From Sorangium cellulosum So0157-2 (lineage in GTDB: Bacteria; Myxococcota_A; Polyangia; Polyangiales; Polyangiaceae): a stretch of 64,000 bases of DNA. Below the pieces are notes generated by a model, which was not told the origin of the DNA, searched no databases, and saw only the letters and a list, made by a program, of their open reading frames with translations. The stretch is from assembly GCF_000418325.1 (NCBI RefSeq), contig NC_021658.1, positions 6,559,501-6,623,500 of the forward strand. The letters are read 5' to 3'. This document shows, in pieces, positions 55,153-63,900 of the stretch. The position numbers and the translations under genes were made by a program. The stretch's first letter is position 1. Every line of letters begins with the position of its first letter.

Positions 55153-55965
55153 TTAAGCGCGCTTGACCGCGAAGCCGGCGAACGCCTGCATGACGGGCAT
55201 CAGCTCCAGCCGGTTCACGTTGACGTGCTCCGGGAGCGTCGCGCACCAGACCACGGCCTCGGCCACGTCCTCGGCCGAGAGCGGCTTCACCCCCTGGTAG
55301 ACGGCGGCGGCCCTCTCCTGGTCGCCCTTGAAGCGCACCAGCGAGAACTCCGTCTCGGCCATGCCGGGCTCGATGTCGGTGACGCGCACCCGGCTGCCGA
55401 GGAGATCCGCGCGCAGGTTCAGCGAGAACTGCGCCACGAACGCCTTGCACGCGCCGTAGACGTTGCTCCCGGGATACGGCGTCTCGGCGGCCACCGAGCC
55501 GATGTTGATGATGTGCCCCCGGTCGCGCGCCACCATCCCGGGCAAGAGCGCCCGCGTGCAGTGGAGCAGCCCCTTGATGTTCGTGTCGACCATCTGCTCC
55601 CAGTCGTCGGGATCCGCCGTCTGCGCCGGCGAGAGGCCGAGCGCGCCGCCCGCGTTGTTGACCAGCACCGACACCTCGGACAGCTCCGGCGGGAGCTCCG
55701 CGATCGCCCGATCCACCGCGCCCCGATCCCGGACGTCCAGCCGGACGAGGTGGACCGCGGCCGCCCGCCCACCCCCGGGCGACGAGCCCGCCCCACCGCC
55801 CGTGAGCTCGGCCGCGAGCGCCTCCAGGCGCTCGTAACGGCGCGCGGCCAGGACCAGCCGAGCGCCCAGGCCCGCGAAGCGACGGGCGATCGCCGCGCCG
55901 AAGCCAGCGGAGGCGCCGGTGATGAAGACAACCGGAGTCGGATCGTTCAGGGCAGCGTGCATCAT
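55153..55965 (-). CDS. SDR-family NAD(P)-dependent oxidoreductase, YdfG-like
   Basis: 270 residues. ITGASAGFGAAIARRFAGLG, LVNNAGGALG, catalytic Ser in HIINIGSVAAETPYPGSNVY with Y-x-x-x-K (YGACKAFV), and VRVTDIEPGMAETEFSLVRF are typical of YdfG-type SDRs that act on 3-hydroxy acids such as L-allo-threonine. A Gly/Ser-rich insertion (TGGGAGSSPGGGR) after the second strand is unusual. Start is ATG 55965 (another ATG follows directly). The frame is open to 56241, but that part is shadow of the divergent kinase region. Confidence 0.9.
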   Translation of the reverse strand: MMHAALNDPTPVVFITGASAGFGAAIARRFAGLGARLVLAARRYERLEALAAELTGGGAGSSPGGGRAAAVHLVRLDVRDRGAVDRAIAELPPELSEVSVLVNNAGGALGLSPAQTADPDDWEQMVDTNIKGLLHCTRALLPGMVARDRGHIINIGSVAAETPYPGSNVYGACKAFVAQFSLNLRADLLGSRVRVTDIEPGMAETEFSLVRFKGDQERAAAVYQGVKPLSAEDVAEAVVWCATLPEHVNVNRLELMPVMQAFAGFAVKRA

Positions 55966-56225
55966 GTCCAGAGCGGACTTGTACCAGACCGGCGCAGGTC
56001 CAGCGACATCCACCGCACCCCGCGGCGCACGTCGGCCCAGCGCGACCCCACCGGACAGCCGTAGATTCGTCGTGGACGTGTCACCGCGCTCGCGCGCGTG
56101 CCAGCCGGGTTTCGGCCGCGTGGGAACGCCGCGAGTCGATTTGTGCAATCGGCGCCGGCATCCGGGATGGTCGAGCGCGGTCGCCCCTTTACCCGGCCCC
56201 TCGGTGCCATTTACAGTCGGGCACC

Positions 56226-57864
56226 GTGGAGAGCGCGCCATCGAGGGGGTCTGTGCTGGGGCGTTACGCCATCGGACCGCGGATGGCGCGCGGCGGGATG
56301 GGCGAGGTGTTCCGCGCGGCCGCGCTCGGGCCGGATGGCGAGGAGATCCCGGTCGCCATCAAGCGAATCGTCCCGATGCACGCCGGCAGCGACGATCTCA
56401 AGCAGCTCTTCATCGCCGAGGCGAGCATGATGACCCGCCTCAAGCACCCCAACATCGATGAGGTGCTCGACTTCGGCATCGACGAGGCGGGCGACTTCTA
56501 CCTCGTGTTCGAGCTCGTGTCCGGAACGGACCTCGGCCGGCTCTGCCGATGGATCTGGGGGCGCGGGGAGTCTGTCCCGGTGCCGGTCGCGCTCTTCGTC
56601 GCGTCCGAGGTGCTCAAGGGGCTCGGCTATGCGCACGAGCGCTCGGCCGCCGAGGGGCGGCTGATGGTGCACCGCGACGTGAGCCCGGGGAACGTGCTCA
56701 TCTCGCTGGCCGGCGCGGTGAAGATCGCGGACTTCGGCGTGGCGATCGCCACGCGGGGCGAGGCGGGCGACGCGGTCAGGCGCGATCTCGTCGGGAAGCC
56801 GAGCTACATGCCGCCCGAGCAGTTCGACGGGGAGCGGGTCGACGCCCGCGCCGACCTGTTCGCGCTCGGGGTGGTGCTCTTCCAGATGCTCACCGGCACG
56901 CGGCCGTTCTCCGGGACCAGCGCCGCCACGCGCATGGCCGCGGCGCGCGAGGGGCAGATGCTGCGGGCGAGCGAGCTGCGCCCCGACGTGAGCCCCGCCC
57001 TCGAGGCGCTCCTCGTGCGCGCGCTCGCGCCCCGGCGGGAGGACCGCTTCCCCGACGCGCGCGCCATGCTGGAGGCGATCGAGGCGCTCCGCGAGGCCGG
57101 CCACGAGATCGGCGCGCCGGAGGATCTCGCGGCGCTCGTGGGCGCGGCGCTGAAGGAGCCGTCCGAGCCGCGCCCGGCGGGCCCGCCCACGTCCGAGCGC
57201 CCGGACGCCGACGGCGACGACGACCTGGAAGGGGGCGAGCTGGCGCGCGTCGACGAGGGCAGCCCGTTCACCCTGCGCGTGACGCGGCGGCTCAGCGGTC
57301 CGTCGCAGGCGCTCGGCGGCGACGCCGAGCCGCTCGACGCGAACGGCGCGGCGCTGCCGGAGCCGTCGAGCGCCCCGCTGAGCGGCGGGTTCCACGCGGT
57401 GGCGCCGCCCTCCAGCGACGAGAGCTCGCTCGATCCTCTCCTGGCCCCGTCCGTGAGGCCGGGGAGCCCCTCGCAGCGGCCGCGGGACGAGCTCCGGCCG
57501 GCGTCGGTGCCGAGCGCGGCCCTCCCGGCGGCTCGGGCGACGCGGCAGCGCCTGCTCGCGGCGGCGATCGCCTGCGCCGCGCTGGCCGGGATCGCCGTCG
57601 CCAGCGTGCGCGTCGGCGAGGGCCGGCTGAGCGCAGCGCACCCCGCGGCCGCGCTGCGCGCCGCGGCCGTGGCGCAGCCGCGGCTCGCCCCCGCGGTGCA
57701 GGCGGCGCTCCTGCCCCTGCGAAGGGCGACGCCGCCGGCGAGCTCCACGGCCGAGGCAGCGCCCCGCGGGCGCGATACCCGCTGCGGGCGCGACACCCGC
57801 CGCGGGCGCGATACCCGCTGCGGGCGCCCCCACGGGCGCAACGCCCGCCGCCACCCTGCGCTGA
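56226..57864 (+). CDS. Ser/Thr protein kinase with C-terminal membrane segment, frameshift near 3' end
   Basis: The kinase domain is complete: P-loop MARGGMGEVFRA, VAIKRI (Lys), HRDVSPGNVL, IADFGVA, KPSYMPPEQF and DLFALGVVLFQMLTG. A linker of about 130 residues and one hydrophobic helix (LLAAAIACAALAGIAVASV, about residue 440) follow, so the kinase is cytoplasmic and membrane-anchored. At CCCC (57763-57766) removal of one C gives an Ala/Pro/Gly tail (APAGAIPAAGATPAAG and so on) ending TPAATLR at a TGA (57862-57864). As sequenced, the frame instead runs to 58409 through the next gene in Arg-rich text. I therefore place the natural end at 57864. Confidence 0.85.
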
Positions 57865-58100
57865 CCGCCCGCAGCCGGAGCCGCTTGCGGCGCTCAGCCC
57901 GCTCGGCTAGCAGCGCCGCGTCCCGCTGCGGGCGCGACACCCGCCGCGGGCGCGATACCCGCTGCGGGCGCGACACCCGCCGCGGGCGCGATACCCGCCG
58001 CGGGCGCCCCCACGGGCGCAACGCCCGCCGCCACCCTGCGCTGACCGCCCGCAGCCGGAGCCGCTTGCGGCGCTCAGCCCGCTCGGCTAGCAGCGCCGCG
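57767..58100 (+). repeat. 180-bp-spaced direct duplication at the kinase 3' end
   Basis: About 154 bp at 57767-57920 recur at 57947-58100 (offset exactly 180) with a single visible mismatch. The unit contains the kinase Ala/Pro tail, its TGA stop and the spacer up to the next gene's GTG. Inside it, an 18-bp GCGGGCGCGAYACCCGCY repeat occurs several times. Confidence 0.9.
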
Positions 58101-58978
58101 TGCAACGTCCTCACGCCCTCCTCGCCTTCGCCCTCGCCGCGCTCACCGGGTGTGCCTCCGCGCCTCCCGCGGCGCCGTCCGCTCCTCCCGCTGCGCCGGC
58201 CGCCTTGCCCGATGCGGCGCCGGCCGCGACGGCCCCCGCCCCGACCGACGCGGCCGCCTCGGCGCCCGCCCAGGCCACCTCGGTCGAGGTGCCCGCGGCC
58301 CTGCGCGCCGTCGTGGAGTCCGCCGACCGCGCGGACGCCGACAAGGCGCTCGACGCTGGCCGGAAGCCCGCGGAGACGCTCGCCTTCTTCGGCATCCAGC
58401 CGGGGATGAAGGTCGCGGAGCTGATGGCAGGGGGCGGCTACACGGCCGAGCTCCTGGCGCGGGCGGTCGGCCCGAGCGGGGTCGTTTACGGGCAGAACAA
58501 CCGCTTCGTCCTCGAGCGCTTCGCCGAGAAGCCGTGGAGCGAGCGGCTCAAGAAGCCCGCGATGAAGCAGGTGGTCCGGGTCGACCGCGAGCTCGACGAC
58601 CCGTTGCCGCCCGAGGCGCGCGATCTCGACGCCGTGTTCCTCGTCCTCTTCTATCACGACGCCGTGTGGATGGAGGTGGACCGGGCCGCGATGAACCGCG
58701 CGATCTTCCGCGCGCTCAAGCCCGGCGGCGTGTACGCGATCATCGATCACGCGGGGCGCGACGGGACGGGCGTCACCGAGGTGAAGACGCTCCACCGCAT
58801 CGAGGAGAAGGTCGTGCGCCAGGAGATCGAGCAGGCCGGCTTCCGGCTCGCGGCCGAGGCGAGCTTCCTCCGGACGCCGAGCGACACGCGCGACTGGAAC
58901 GCCTCGCCCATGGTGGCGGGCGACAAGCGGGGCATGAGCGACCGCTTCGTGCTGAAGTTCGTCAAGCCCGGCGGCTGA
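58100..58978 (+). CDS. lipoprotein with SAM-dependent methyltransferase fold
   Basis: 292 residues. The start (GTG) gives QRPHALLAFALAALTGCAS, a lipoprotein signal with lipobox LTGC, then a Pro/Ala linker of about 40 residues. The rest is a class I methyltransferase: PGMKVAELMAGGGYTAELLA (motif I), LDAVFLVLFYHDAVW (motif II) and FRALKPGGVYAIIDHAGRDG (motif III). Exported methyltransferase-like proteins are known in Proteobacteria, but SAM is not expected outside the cytoplasm, so the true activity is uncertain. The GTG lies in the last base pairs of the duplicated repeat. Confidence 0.85.
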   Translation: MQRPHALLAFALAALTGCASAPPAAPSAPPAAPAALPDAAPAATAPAPTDAAASAPAQATSVEVPAALRAVVESADRADADKALDAGRKPAETLAFFGIQPGMKVAELMAGGGYTAELLARAVGPSGVVYGQNNRFVLERFAEKPWSERLKKPAMKQVVRVDRELDDPLPPEARDLDAVFLVLFYHDAVWMEVDRAAMNRAIFRALKPGGVYAIIDHAGRDGTGVTEVKTLHRIEEKVVRQEIEQAGFRLAAEASFLRTPSDTRDWNASPMVAGDKRGMSDRFVLKFVKPGG

Positions 58979-59106
58979 GCCGCGGCGGACGGCGGATCAG
59001 CCCGTGCCGCGGCTCGGGAGCGGCGACCGCCGCGGCAGGGAGCGTGGCCAGCTCCGCGTGTCAGAAATCCCGCCGGGGATTGCTGGCGGCGGAGCGGGGG
59101 CGGCGC

Positions 59107-60225
59107 TCACCCGTCGGAGCGGACGCAGCGCGTGAGCCGCCGATCGCGGACCGAGTGGTCCTGCGATGTGCCGTTCGTGAAGTTGACGAGGATCGCCTTG
59201 CCGGCGCTGCCGATGGCGGGCGTCGACGACCAGAAGACGTCGGACGGCGCCCCCGGGAAGGCTTGCGGGTCGAGCGCCGGCCCCGAGCGTCGATCGTCGA
59301 CGATCGAGAGCAGCTCCTTCGCGCTCGGCAGCCGCCAGTCGCCCTTGCCGGCGAGGGTGAGCTCCTCGCAGTGGGCGAGCGCGCCGTTCCAGATGAAGCG
59401 GGTCAGGGACGCGTGACGCTCCCAGACGAGCCCCGTCCGCCCATCGAGCACCCACTCCTCGCCGAACGACAGCTCGGGCGACTCCATCCCGCCCTCGCCG
59501 CCGACGCACAGCGCTCGCGCGCCGAACATGTCCTTCTTGAAGAACCCCACGGACGCGTCGGCGGCGAGCACGCCCCACGCGAAGCTGTCGTCGTCGGCGA
59601 CGTCGGTCGCGGACCAGTAGAAGCTGTCCTGGGTGCTCGTGAAGAAGATGTCTGGAAACGCCGTGGTGTGGCCGAAATCCAGGATGGAGACGAGCTCGCG
59701 CCGCGTCGGCAGGCGCCACGTCGCGATGCCGCCGACCTGATCGGCGCTGAGCGTCGTGCAGTGCTCCGTCGCGCCCTGCAGCGTGAACGTCCCGCTCTCC
59801 GTCACCTTTTCCCACGTGAGCCCGGTCACCGAGTCTTTCACGGTGCCGTCGTCTTCCGTGTAGGAGGGAACGGCGATCTCGTAGTTGCCGTCCTGTCCGA
59901 AGAAGGGATCCGACGGTCCCGGGCACGCATCGAGCACGATCGTCCCGTCGGAGCAGCGTCTCGTCGGCGAGTCCGGCCACGTCACCTCGGCGGTGGGCGG
60001 CCCTCCGCCGGTCCCTCCGCCGGTCCCGCCGCCGCCCATCGGCTCGCTCCCGCCGCCGCCGATCGGCTCGCTCCCCCCGCTTCCGCCGCCGGTCCCTCCT
60101 CCGGTCCCGGCGCTGTAACCGACCTGAAAGGGCTCTCCAACGCATCCGGCGAGCGCGACGAGCTCCACGAGCAGCGCGGCCAGCAGCCGGGTGGAGCGAT
60201 GGGCGTGAGGGGTCTCGTTCGGCAT
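59107..60225 (-). CDS. DUF1566 (Lcl C-terminal) lipoprotein
   Basis: 372 residues. Signal with lipobox VALAGC, a Gly/Ser/Pro linker with repeated GGGGSEP text, then two DUF1566 repeats: VTGLTWEKVTESGTFTLQGA with WRLPTRRELVSILDF and FYWSATDV, and RTGLVWERHASLTRFIWNGA with WRLPSAKELLSIVDD and VFWSSTPA. DUF1566 domains are secreted, C-type-lectin-like modules that may bind host or matrix polymers. Start ATG 60225. Confidence 0.85.
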   Translation of the reverse strand: MPNETPHAHRSTRLLAALLVELVALAGCVGEPFQVGYSAGTGGGTGGGSGGSEPIGGGGSEPMGGGGTGGGTGGGPPTAEVTWPDSPTRRCSDGTIVLDACPGPSDPFFGQDGNYEIAVPSYTEDDGTVKDSVTGLTWEKVTESGTFTLQGATEHCTTLSADQVGGIATWRLPTRRELVSILDFGHTTAFPDIFFTSTQDSFYWSATDVADDDSFAWGVLAADASVGFFKKDMFGARALCVGGEGGMESPELSFGEEWVLDGRTGLVWERHASLTRFIWNGALAHCEELTLAGKGDWRLPSAKELLSIVDDRRSGPALDPQAFPGAPSDVFWSSTPAIGSAGKAILVNFTNGTSQDHSVRDRRLTRCVRSDG

Positions 60226-60606
60226 GGGCGAGCGGCGGCGTCCGTGATGGATCCGGGCCTGTAGCCTACCATCCACCGGGGCGCAGCGATCGATTTCCTC
60301 GCAGGCGAGCCCGCGGTGCAGGTCCTCATCGGCGGCCCGCCCGCCGCGCTTTCTCCGCGAATTTTGCCTGCGCCAAGCCCACCGCGCGTTCGCGGCGCCC
60401 CTGCCGCGCGCTCTTGCCGCTCGCCGCTCGCTCTCGTCGCTCGCTCTTGCCGCGCGCCGCGCGCCGCGCGCCGCGCGCTCTTGCCGCTCGCCGCGCGCTC
60501 TTGCCGCGCGCCGCACGTTTTCGCCGCGCTCCGCCAGCCCGGAACCGGCAGCCGCGAAAAACGGAGCGAGCGCGAAATAAACAGGAGGCTGCGGCGAAGA
60601 GTGGGT
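60226..60606. other. low-complexity intergenic region
   Basis: 380 bp between divergent genes. From 60400 to 60540 it is made of irregular repeats of CGCTCTTGCCG and CGCGCGCC, with no coding character. The end (AACCGGCAGCCGCGAAAAAC, AAATAAACAGGAGGC) is AT-richer and may contain the promoter and ribosome site of the next lipoprotein gene. Confidence 0.5.
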
Positions 60607-61389
60607 ATGAGCACACGCACCTCTCTTTTGTTCGCGGTCGCGCTCACGGGCAGCCTGCTCGTGGGCTGTAGCGACGGCGCGACAAGCTCGGTCGGGGATC
60701 GGGTCGCTCGAGGGGCAGCGGCCTGCCTCCCGGGCGAATCGATCGAGCGGGCCGAGACGAAGGTTTACACGTTCTTCGGCAGCGCCGGCGCGCAGAGCCG
60801 GGTCGAGCGGGCGATCCGGCCGGATGGATCGGAGACCCTCTCGAGCGAGACCCGCCTCTCGCCCGCCGACGCCGGCCAGGGGTCAGCGGCGGGGGGCGCG
60901 CCCCCGACCGGCGGCGTTCTCCGCGAGTACGCCGAGCTCGACCCCTCGGGTCGCCTCGTCTACGCCGACGTCTCCCTCAGCGACGCCGCCGGCGTGGTGA
61001 AGCGGATGATCCTCGATCCGCAGCACGGCGCCGCGCTGCTCCGCCGGGCCGGCCGCGCGTCCGGCTTCGTCCGGATCCCGACCGGAGAGGCCACCATCTA
61101 TGCGCCGGTGGGCTCGATCGTGACGCCGGTCGCGGCGTGGGTCGCCCGGCGCGCGGCGCTCGCTGCGCCGAGCGTCCGCATGTTCGACGAGGGGACCGCC
61201 GAGAGCCACGCCGTCCTGAGCGATCAGCTGGTCGTCGAGGACGGCCGCGACACGTTCGTGGTGCTCGGCGACGCGGCGCTGTCGGCAGACGACGAGTTCA
61301 TCACCTCCCTCCCGCTCGGCGCCGCCGCGTCGGCGACGGCCTGCGAGGCGGGGGGGAGCGGCGCCGCGGCTCCCTGGCGCTGCGGGTGA
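60607..61389 (+). CDS. lipoprotein of unknown function
   Basis: 260 residues. Signal MSTRTSLLFAVALTGSLLVG with lipobox LVGC at 19-22, then text predicted to be mostly beta: ERAETKVYTFFGSAGAQSRV, GVLREYAELDPSGRLVYADV, VKRMILDPQHGAALLRRAGR and DQLVVEDGRDTFVVLGDAAL. The C-terminus is Ala/Gly-rich with two Cys. I recognise no family. An AGGAGG lies about 20 bp upstream of the ATG, rather far for a ribosome site. Confidence 0.65.
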   Translation: MSTRTSLLFAVALTGSLLVGCSDGATSSVGDRVARGAAACLPGESIERAETKVYTFFGSAGAQSRVERAIRPDGSETLSSETRLSPADAGQGSAAGGAPPTGGVLREYAELDPSGRLVYADVSLSDAAGVVKRMILDPQHGAALLRRAGRASGFVRIPTGEATIYAPVGSIVTPVAAWVARRAALAAPSVRMFDEGTAESHAVLSDQLVVEDGRDTFVVLGDAALSADDEFITSLPLGAAASATACEAGGSGAAAPWRCG

Positions 61390-61430
61390 GCCCACCCGCG
61401 GGCGATCCGGTGCCGCGCTCGCGCCGCGAT

Positions 61431-61480
61431 CGCGGAAGACACCGAAGACGAGCGCCCGCTCTCCTCGGTGTCTCTCCGCG
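61431..61480. terminator. imperfect inverted repeat between convergent genes
   Basis: CGCGGAAGACACCGAAGACG pairs with CCTCGGTGTCTCTCCGCG around a GC loop. It lies 41 bp after the lipoprotein stop and 36 bp before the protease stop, in a convergent gap, like the other elements of this type. Confidence 0.55.
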
Positions 61481-61516
61481 AGACGGATCGCCTTTAGTTC
61501 CCGGATCCTCTCCGCT

Positions 61517-63049
61517 TCACGGGGTCGTGTAGTCGACGTTCACCGTGTACGTGCTGGCCGCGTATCCCTGCACGAGGAGGAAGGCCTCCGACTGACCTTC
61601 GGGGACCGTCAGCTCGCACGTCTCGTCCGCGCCGTCGAGGTAGGGGCGGCAGTCGTAGGCGCTCAGCGTCGGCTGCTCGCCGAACCGCACGTAGAGATCG
61701 GGATCCCCGGAGCCGCTCATCACCGCCCGGAAGGTCGTGCCCGGGACGACCGCGATCGGCCCGTGGCTTGCCGTCTCGCGCCGCGAGATGCTGCCCTCGA
61801 AGCTCGTGGACGTCGCGGTGCCGCCGCCTTCCGCCGCCCCCGGCGCGGAGTAGCTCACCTCGATCTCGAAGTTCGACGCCGTGTAGCCGTGCACCTTGAT
61901 GAAGGCCCTCGTCTCGCCTTCCGGCACCTCGAGCGTGCAGGTCTCGTTGGCGTCGCTGAGGTACGGCCGGCAGTCGAACGAGCGCGCCGTCGGCGCGTCG
62001 CCGAACTTCACGTAGAGATCGGGGTCCCCGGTCCCGGTCATGGCCACGGTGAGGGTCGTTCCGGGCACGACCTCGATCCCCTCGGCGGGCCCGACCGCGT
62101 CGAACGCGCCCCGGGCGACACGGCCGCTGAAGGTCTCGGTGGTCGGCACCCCGCCGCCGCCGCCCCCGCCGCCGCCACCGCCACCGCCACCGCCGCCACC
62201 GCCACCGCCGGGGGCGCCGTAGAGCGATTGAATGCCCGCGATGTCCTTCTCCGTGAGGTTGAGCGTCCTGTCGCCGGTGCCGTTGCACTGGGGATAGTGC
62301 ATGACGGACGCTCCGTCGTACGCGGTGAGGGCGCGCCAGTTGTCGTCCTCGAAGCAGGCGCCCGACTCGGGACGGGTGTGCTCGTGGCGGAAGCCGAGGG
62401 TGTGACCCAGCTCGTGGCGGAGAATGCCCGTGAGATCGGGCTGGGAGCTGTTGTGAGCGGTCCTGTCGACCAGGACGTTCCGCGACGAGCGCGACTGGCC
62501 GGGGAAGAAGGCGCGCGCCAGGTACTGGCCGCCCGCGTTCACGGGGTTCACGTCGAACAGGACGCTGCTGGTGCTCGACGTGCAGTTCGAGTCGGCGGAC
62601 TCCACGTGGATGAAGTCGACGTCCGCGACCTCCTCCCACGCCTCCACGGCCGACGTCATCGCGGCGACGACGGACTCGTAGTTGCCCCCGAATCTCGTGC
62701 TCACGCAGTAGGTGAGATTGCGCCGCTGCTCCGTCGTCCAGACAATATCGCTGCCCCCGGACTGGTTGACGATCAGCGCACCATCGCGCACATGCGTCTC
62801 CCAGAACTCGCGCAGATGCTTGATATCTACGACAGGCGTGTCCCCGTTAACAATGTAGATGCCAGTGTCAGCCTCGCGGAAGACGGTCCGCTCGAAGTCG
62901 TCAAATCCCAATTGATTCGTGCCGACTGCCTCGGTGCTACCGTCGCCGACGTCTGCCGAGCAACCGGCCGCAACAGCGGTCAAACCAGCGATCACCACGG
63001 CGAGCTTACGGGTGACCACATTGCTCTGGTGCGGCTTTGCAGGATGCAT
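61517..63049 (-). CDS. secreted zinc metalloprotease (metzincin) with two PPC-type domains
   Basis: 510 residues. Lipoprotein-like signal (VAAGCSAD), prodomain, then a metzincin catalytic domain with zinc motif HELGHTLGFRHEH (from His212) and Met-turn SVMHYP. A poly-Gly linker of about 24 residues (about 287-312) separates it from two repeats of a pre-peptidase C-terminal (PPC) fold: VVPGTTLTVAMTGTGDPDLY with CRPYLSDANETCTLEVPEGE, and VVPGTTFRAVMSGSGDPDLY with CRPYLDGADETCELTVPEGQ. It probably acts outside the cell in protein digestion or predation. Confidence 0.92.
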   Translation of the reverse strand: MHPAKPHQSNVVTRKLAVVIAGLTAVAAGCSADVGDGSTEAVGTNQLGFDDFERTVFREADTGIYIVNGDTPVVDIKHLREFWETHVRDGALIVNQSGGSDIVWTTEQRRNLTYCVSTRFGGNYESVVAAMTSAVEAWEEVADVDFIHVESADSNCTSSTSSVLFDVNPVNAGGQYLARAFFPGQSRSSRNVLVDRTAHNSSQPDLTGILRHELGHTLGFRHEHTRPESGACFEDDNWRALTAYDGASVMHYPQCNGTGDRTLNLTEKDIAGIQSLYGAPGGGGGGGGGGGGGGGGGGGGVPTTETFSGRVARGAFDAVGPAEGIEVVPGTTLTVAMTGTGDPDLYVKFGDAPTARSFDCRPYLSDANETCTLEVPEGETRAFIKVHGYTASNFEIEVSYSAPGAAEGGGTATSTSFEGSISRRETASHGPIAVVPGTTFRAVMSGSGDPDLYVRFGEQPTLSAYDCRPYLDGADETCELTVPEGQSEAFLLVQGYAASTYTVNVDYTTP

Positions 63050-63290
63050 TTGAAGCTCCTTTCGGGGAGGCGAATCACGCTGTCTACGCGAACTCGATGA
63101 GACCCAAATGCCTTAACCCGATTTGACCCGCAGTCGGATAGCCAAATCTGACCGCCGTTCAGAAAAAGGGTTCCGGATTGTAAAAAATTTCGAAGAGAGC
63201 GCACCTGGTTCCCCCGTCACAGGAAAATTCCTGTGACACGCAAACCGCTCAGATCGTCCTGGACCGACACACTGGAAAATCACACCTCTT
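63050..63290. promoter_or_regulatory. AT-richer upstream region with perfect 10-2-10 palindrome
   Basis: This 240-bp stretch upstream of the protease is the least GC-rich part of the window's right end (for example TGTAAAAAATTTCG). At 63216-63237 lie GTCACAGGAA and TTCCTGTGAC separated by AA, a perfect inverted repeat. It could be an operator for the protease gene or a hairpin; no T-tract follows. Confidence 0.5.
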
Positions 63291-63399
63291 GAGTTCAGGC
63301 GACGCGCACTTGCACCTCGACAAGCATCGGGATTTTCCTGTCTTCGTTGCGCGGATGAAAGCCACGGCGCTCACGCCTGCAACGCGGCGCCTGCGGCGC

Positions 63400-63580
63400 G
63401 CGGCCTGCGCCACGGCAACGGCGCGCGCGGCAGCGGTGCACGCGGCAGCGGTGCACGCGGCAGCGAGGCACGCGGCAGCGATGCGCGGGGCACGCGGCAG
63501 CGAGGCACGCGGCAGCGCGGTGCACGCGGCAGCGATGTGCGGGGCACGCGGCAGCAGTGTGCGGTGCGCGAGGAGGCCAG
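63400..63580. repeat. array of GTGCACGCGGCAGCG-type 15-mers
   Basis: Imperfect tandem units of 13 to 18 bp (GTGCACGCGGCAGCG, AGGCACGCGGCAGCG, ATGCGGGGCACGCGGCAGCG) fill about 63425-63560. Frames through it on both strands are repetitive (HAAAV..., HRCRVHRC...) and I do not call genes. Confidence 0.75.
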
Positions 63581-63769
63581 CGGCTGCCGCAGGCGCCCGG
63601 CGAGATCGCGCCGTCGCCGCAGCGGCGACGCAGCACGCCCGAGCGCAGCGGTCGGAGGCGCCGCCCGAGATGACCCGCGTTCAGATGACGGTCGCTTGCC
63701 GGTGCTCGCTCAGGATCGCGCGCAGCGCGGCGCCGCTCGAGCGCCGCGATCGCCTCCACGGCGCGCTCG

Positions 63770-63900
63770 CCGTCGCTCAAGGCGATGCGCTCGCTCAAGG
63801 CGATGCTCGCCGCCGCTCAAGGCGATGCGCTCGCCGCCGCTGAGGGCGATGCGCTCGCCGTCGCTCAAGGAGGTGCCGCCGCGGTAGCTCGAGGAGGTGC
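63770..63900. repeat. tandem repeats of CGCTCAAGGCGATGCGCTCG
   Basis: About four imperfect copies of a 20 to 27-bp unit (CTCAAGGCGATGCGCTCGCC) at 63775-63870, followed by GAGGAGGTGCCG units. A minus-strand frame starting near 63798 (MSERIALSDGERAVEAIAAL) has a protein-like N-terminus but soon becomes repeat text; it may be a remnant. Confidence 0.7.

Noticed and set aside
62040..62222. poly-Pro frame opposite the protease linker
   Set aside because: Simple antisense of the poly-Gly linker.
63289..63887. frames through the right-end repeats
   Set aside because: Translations only mirror the 15-mer repeats; one protein-like N-terminus near 63798 is too short to support a gene.
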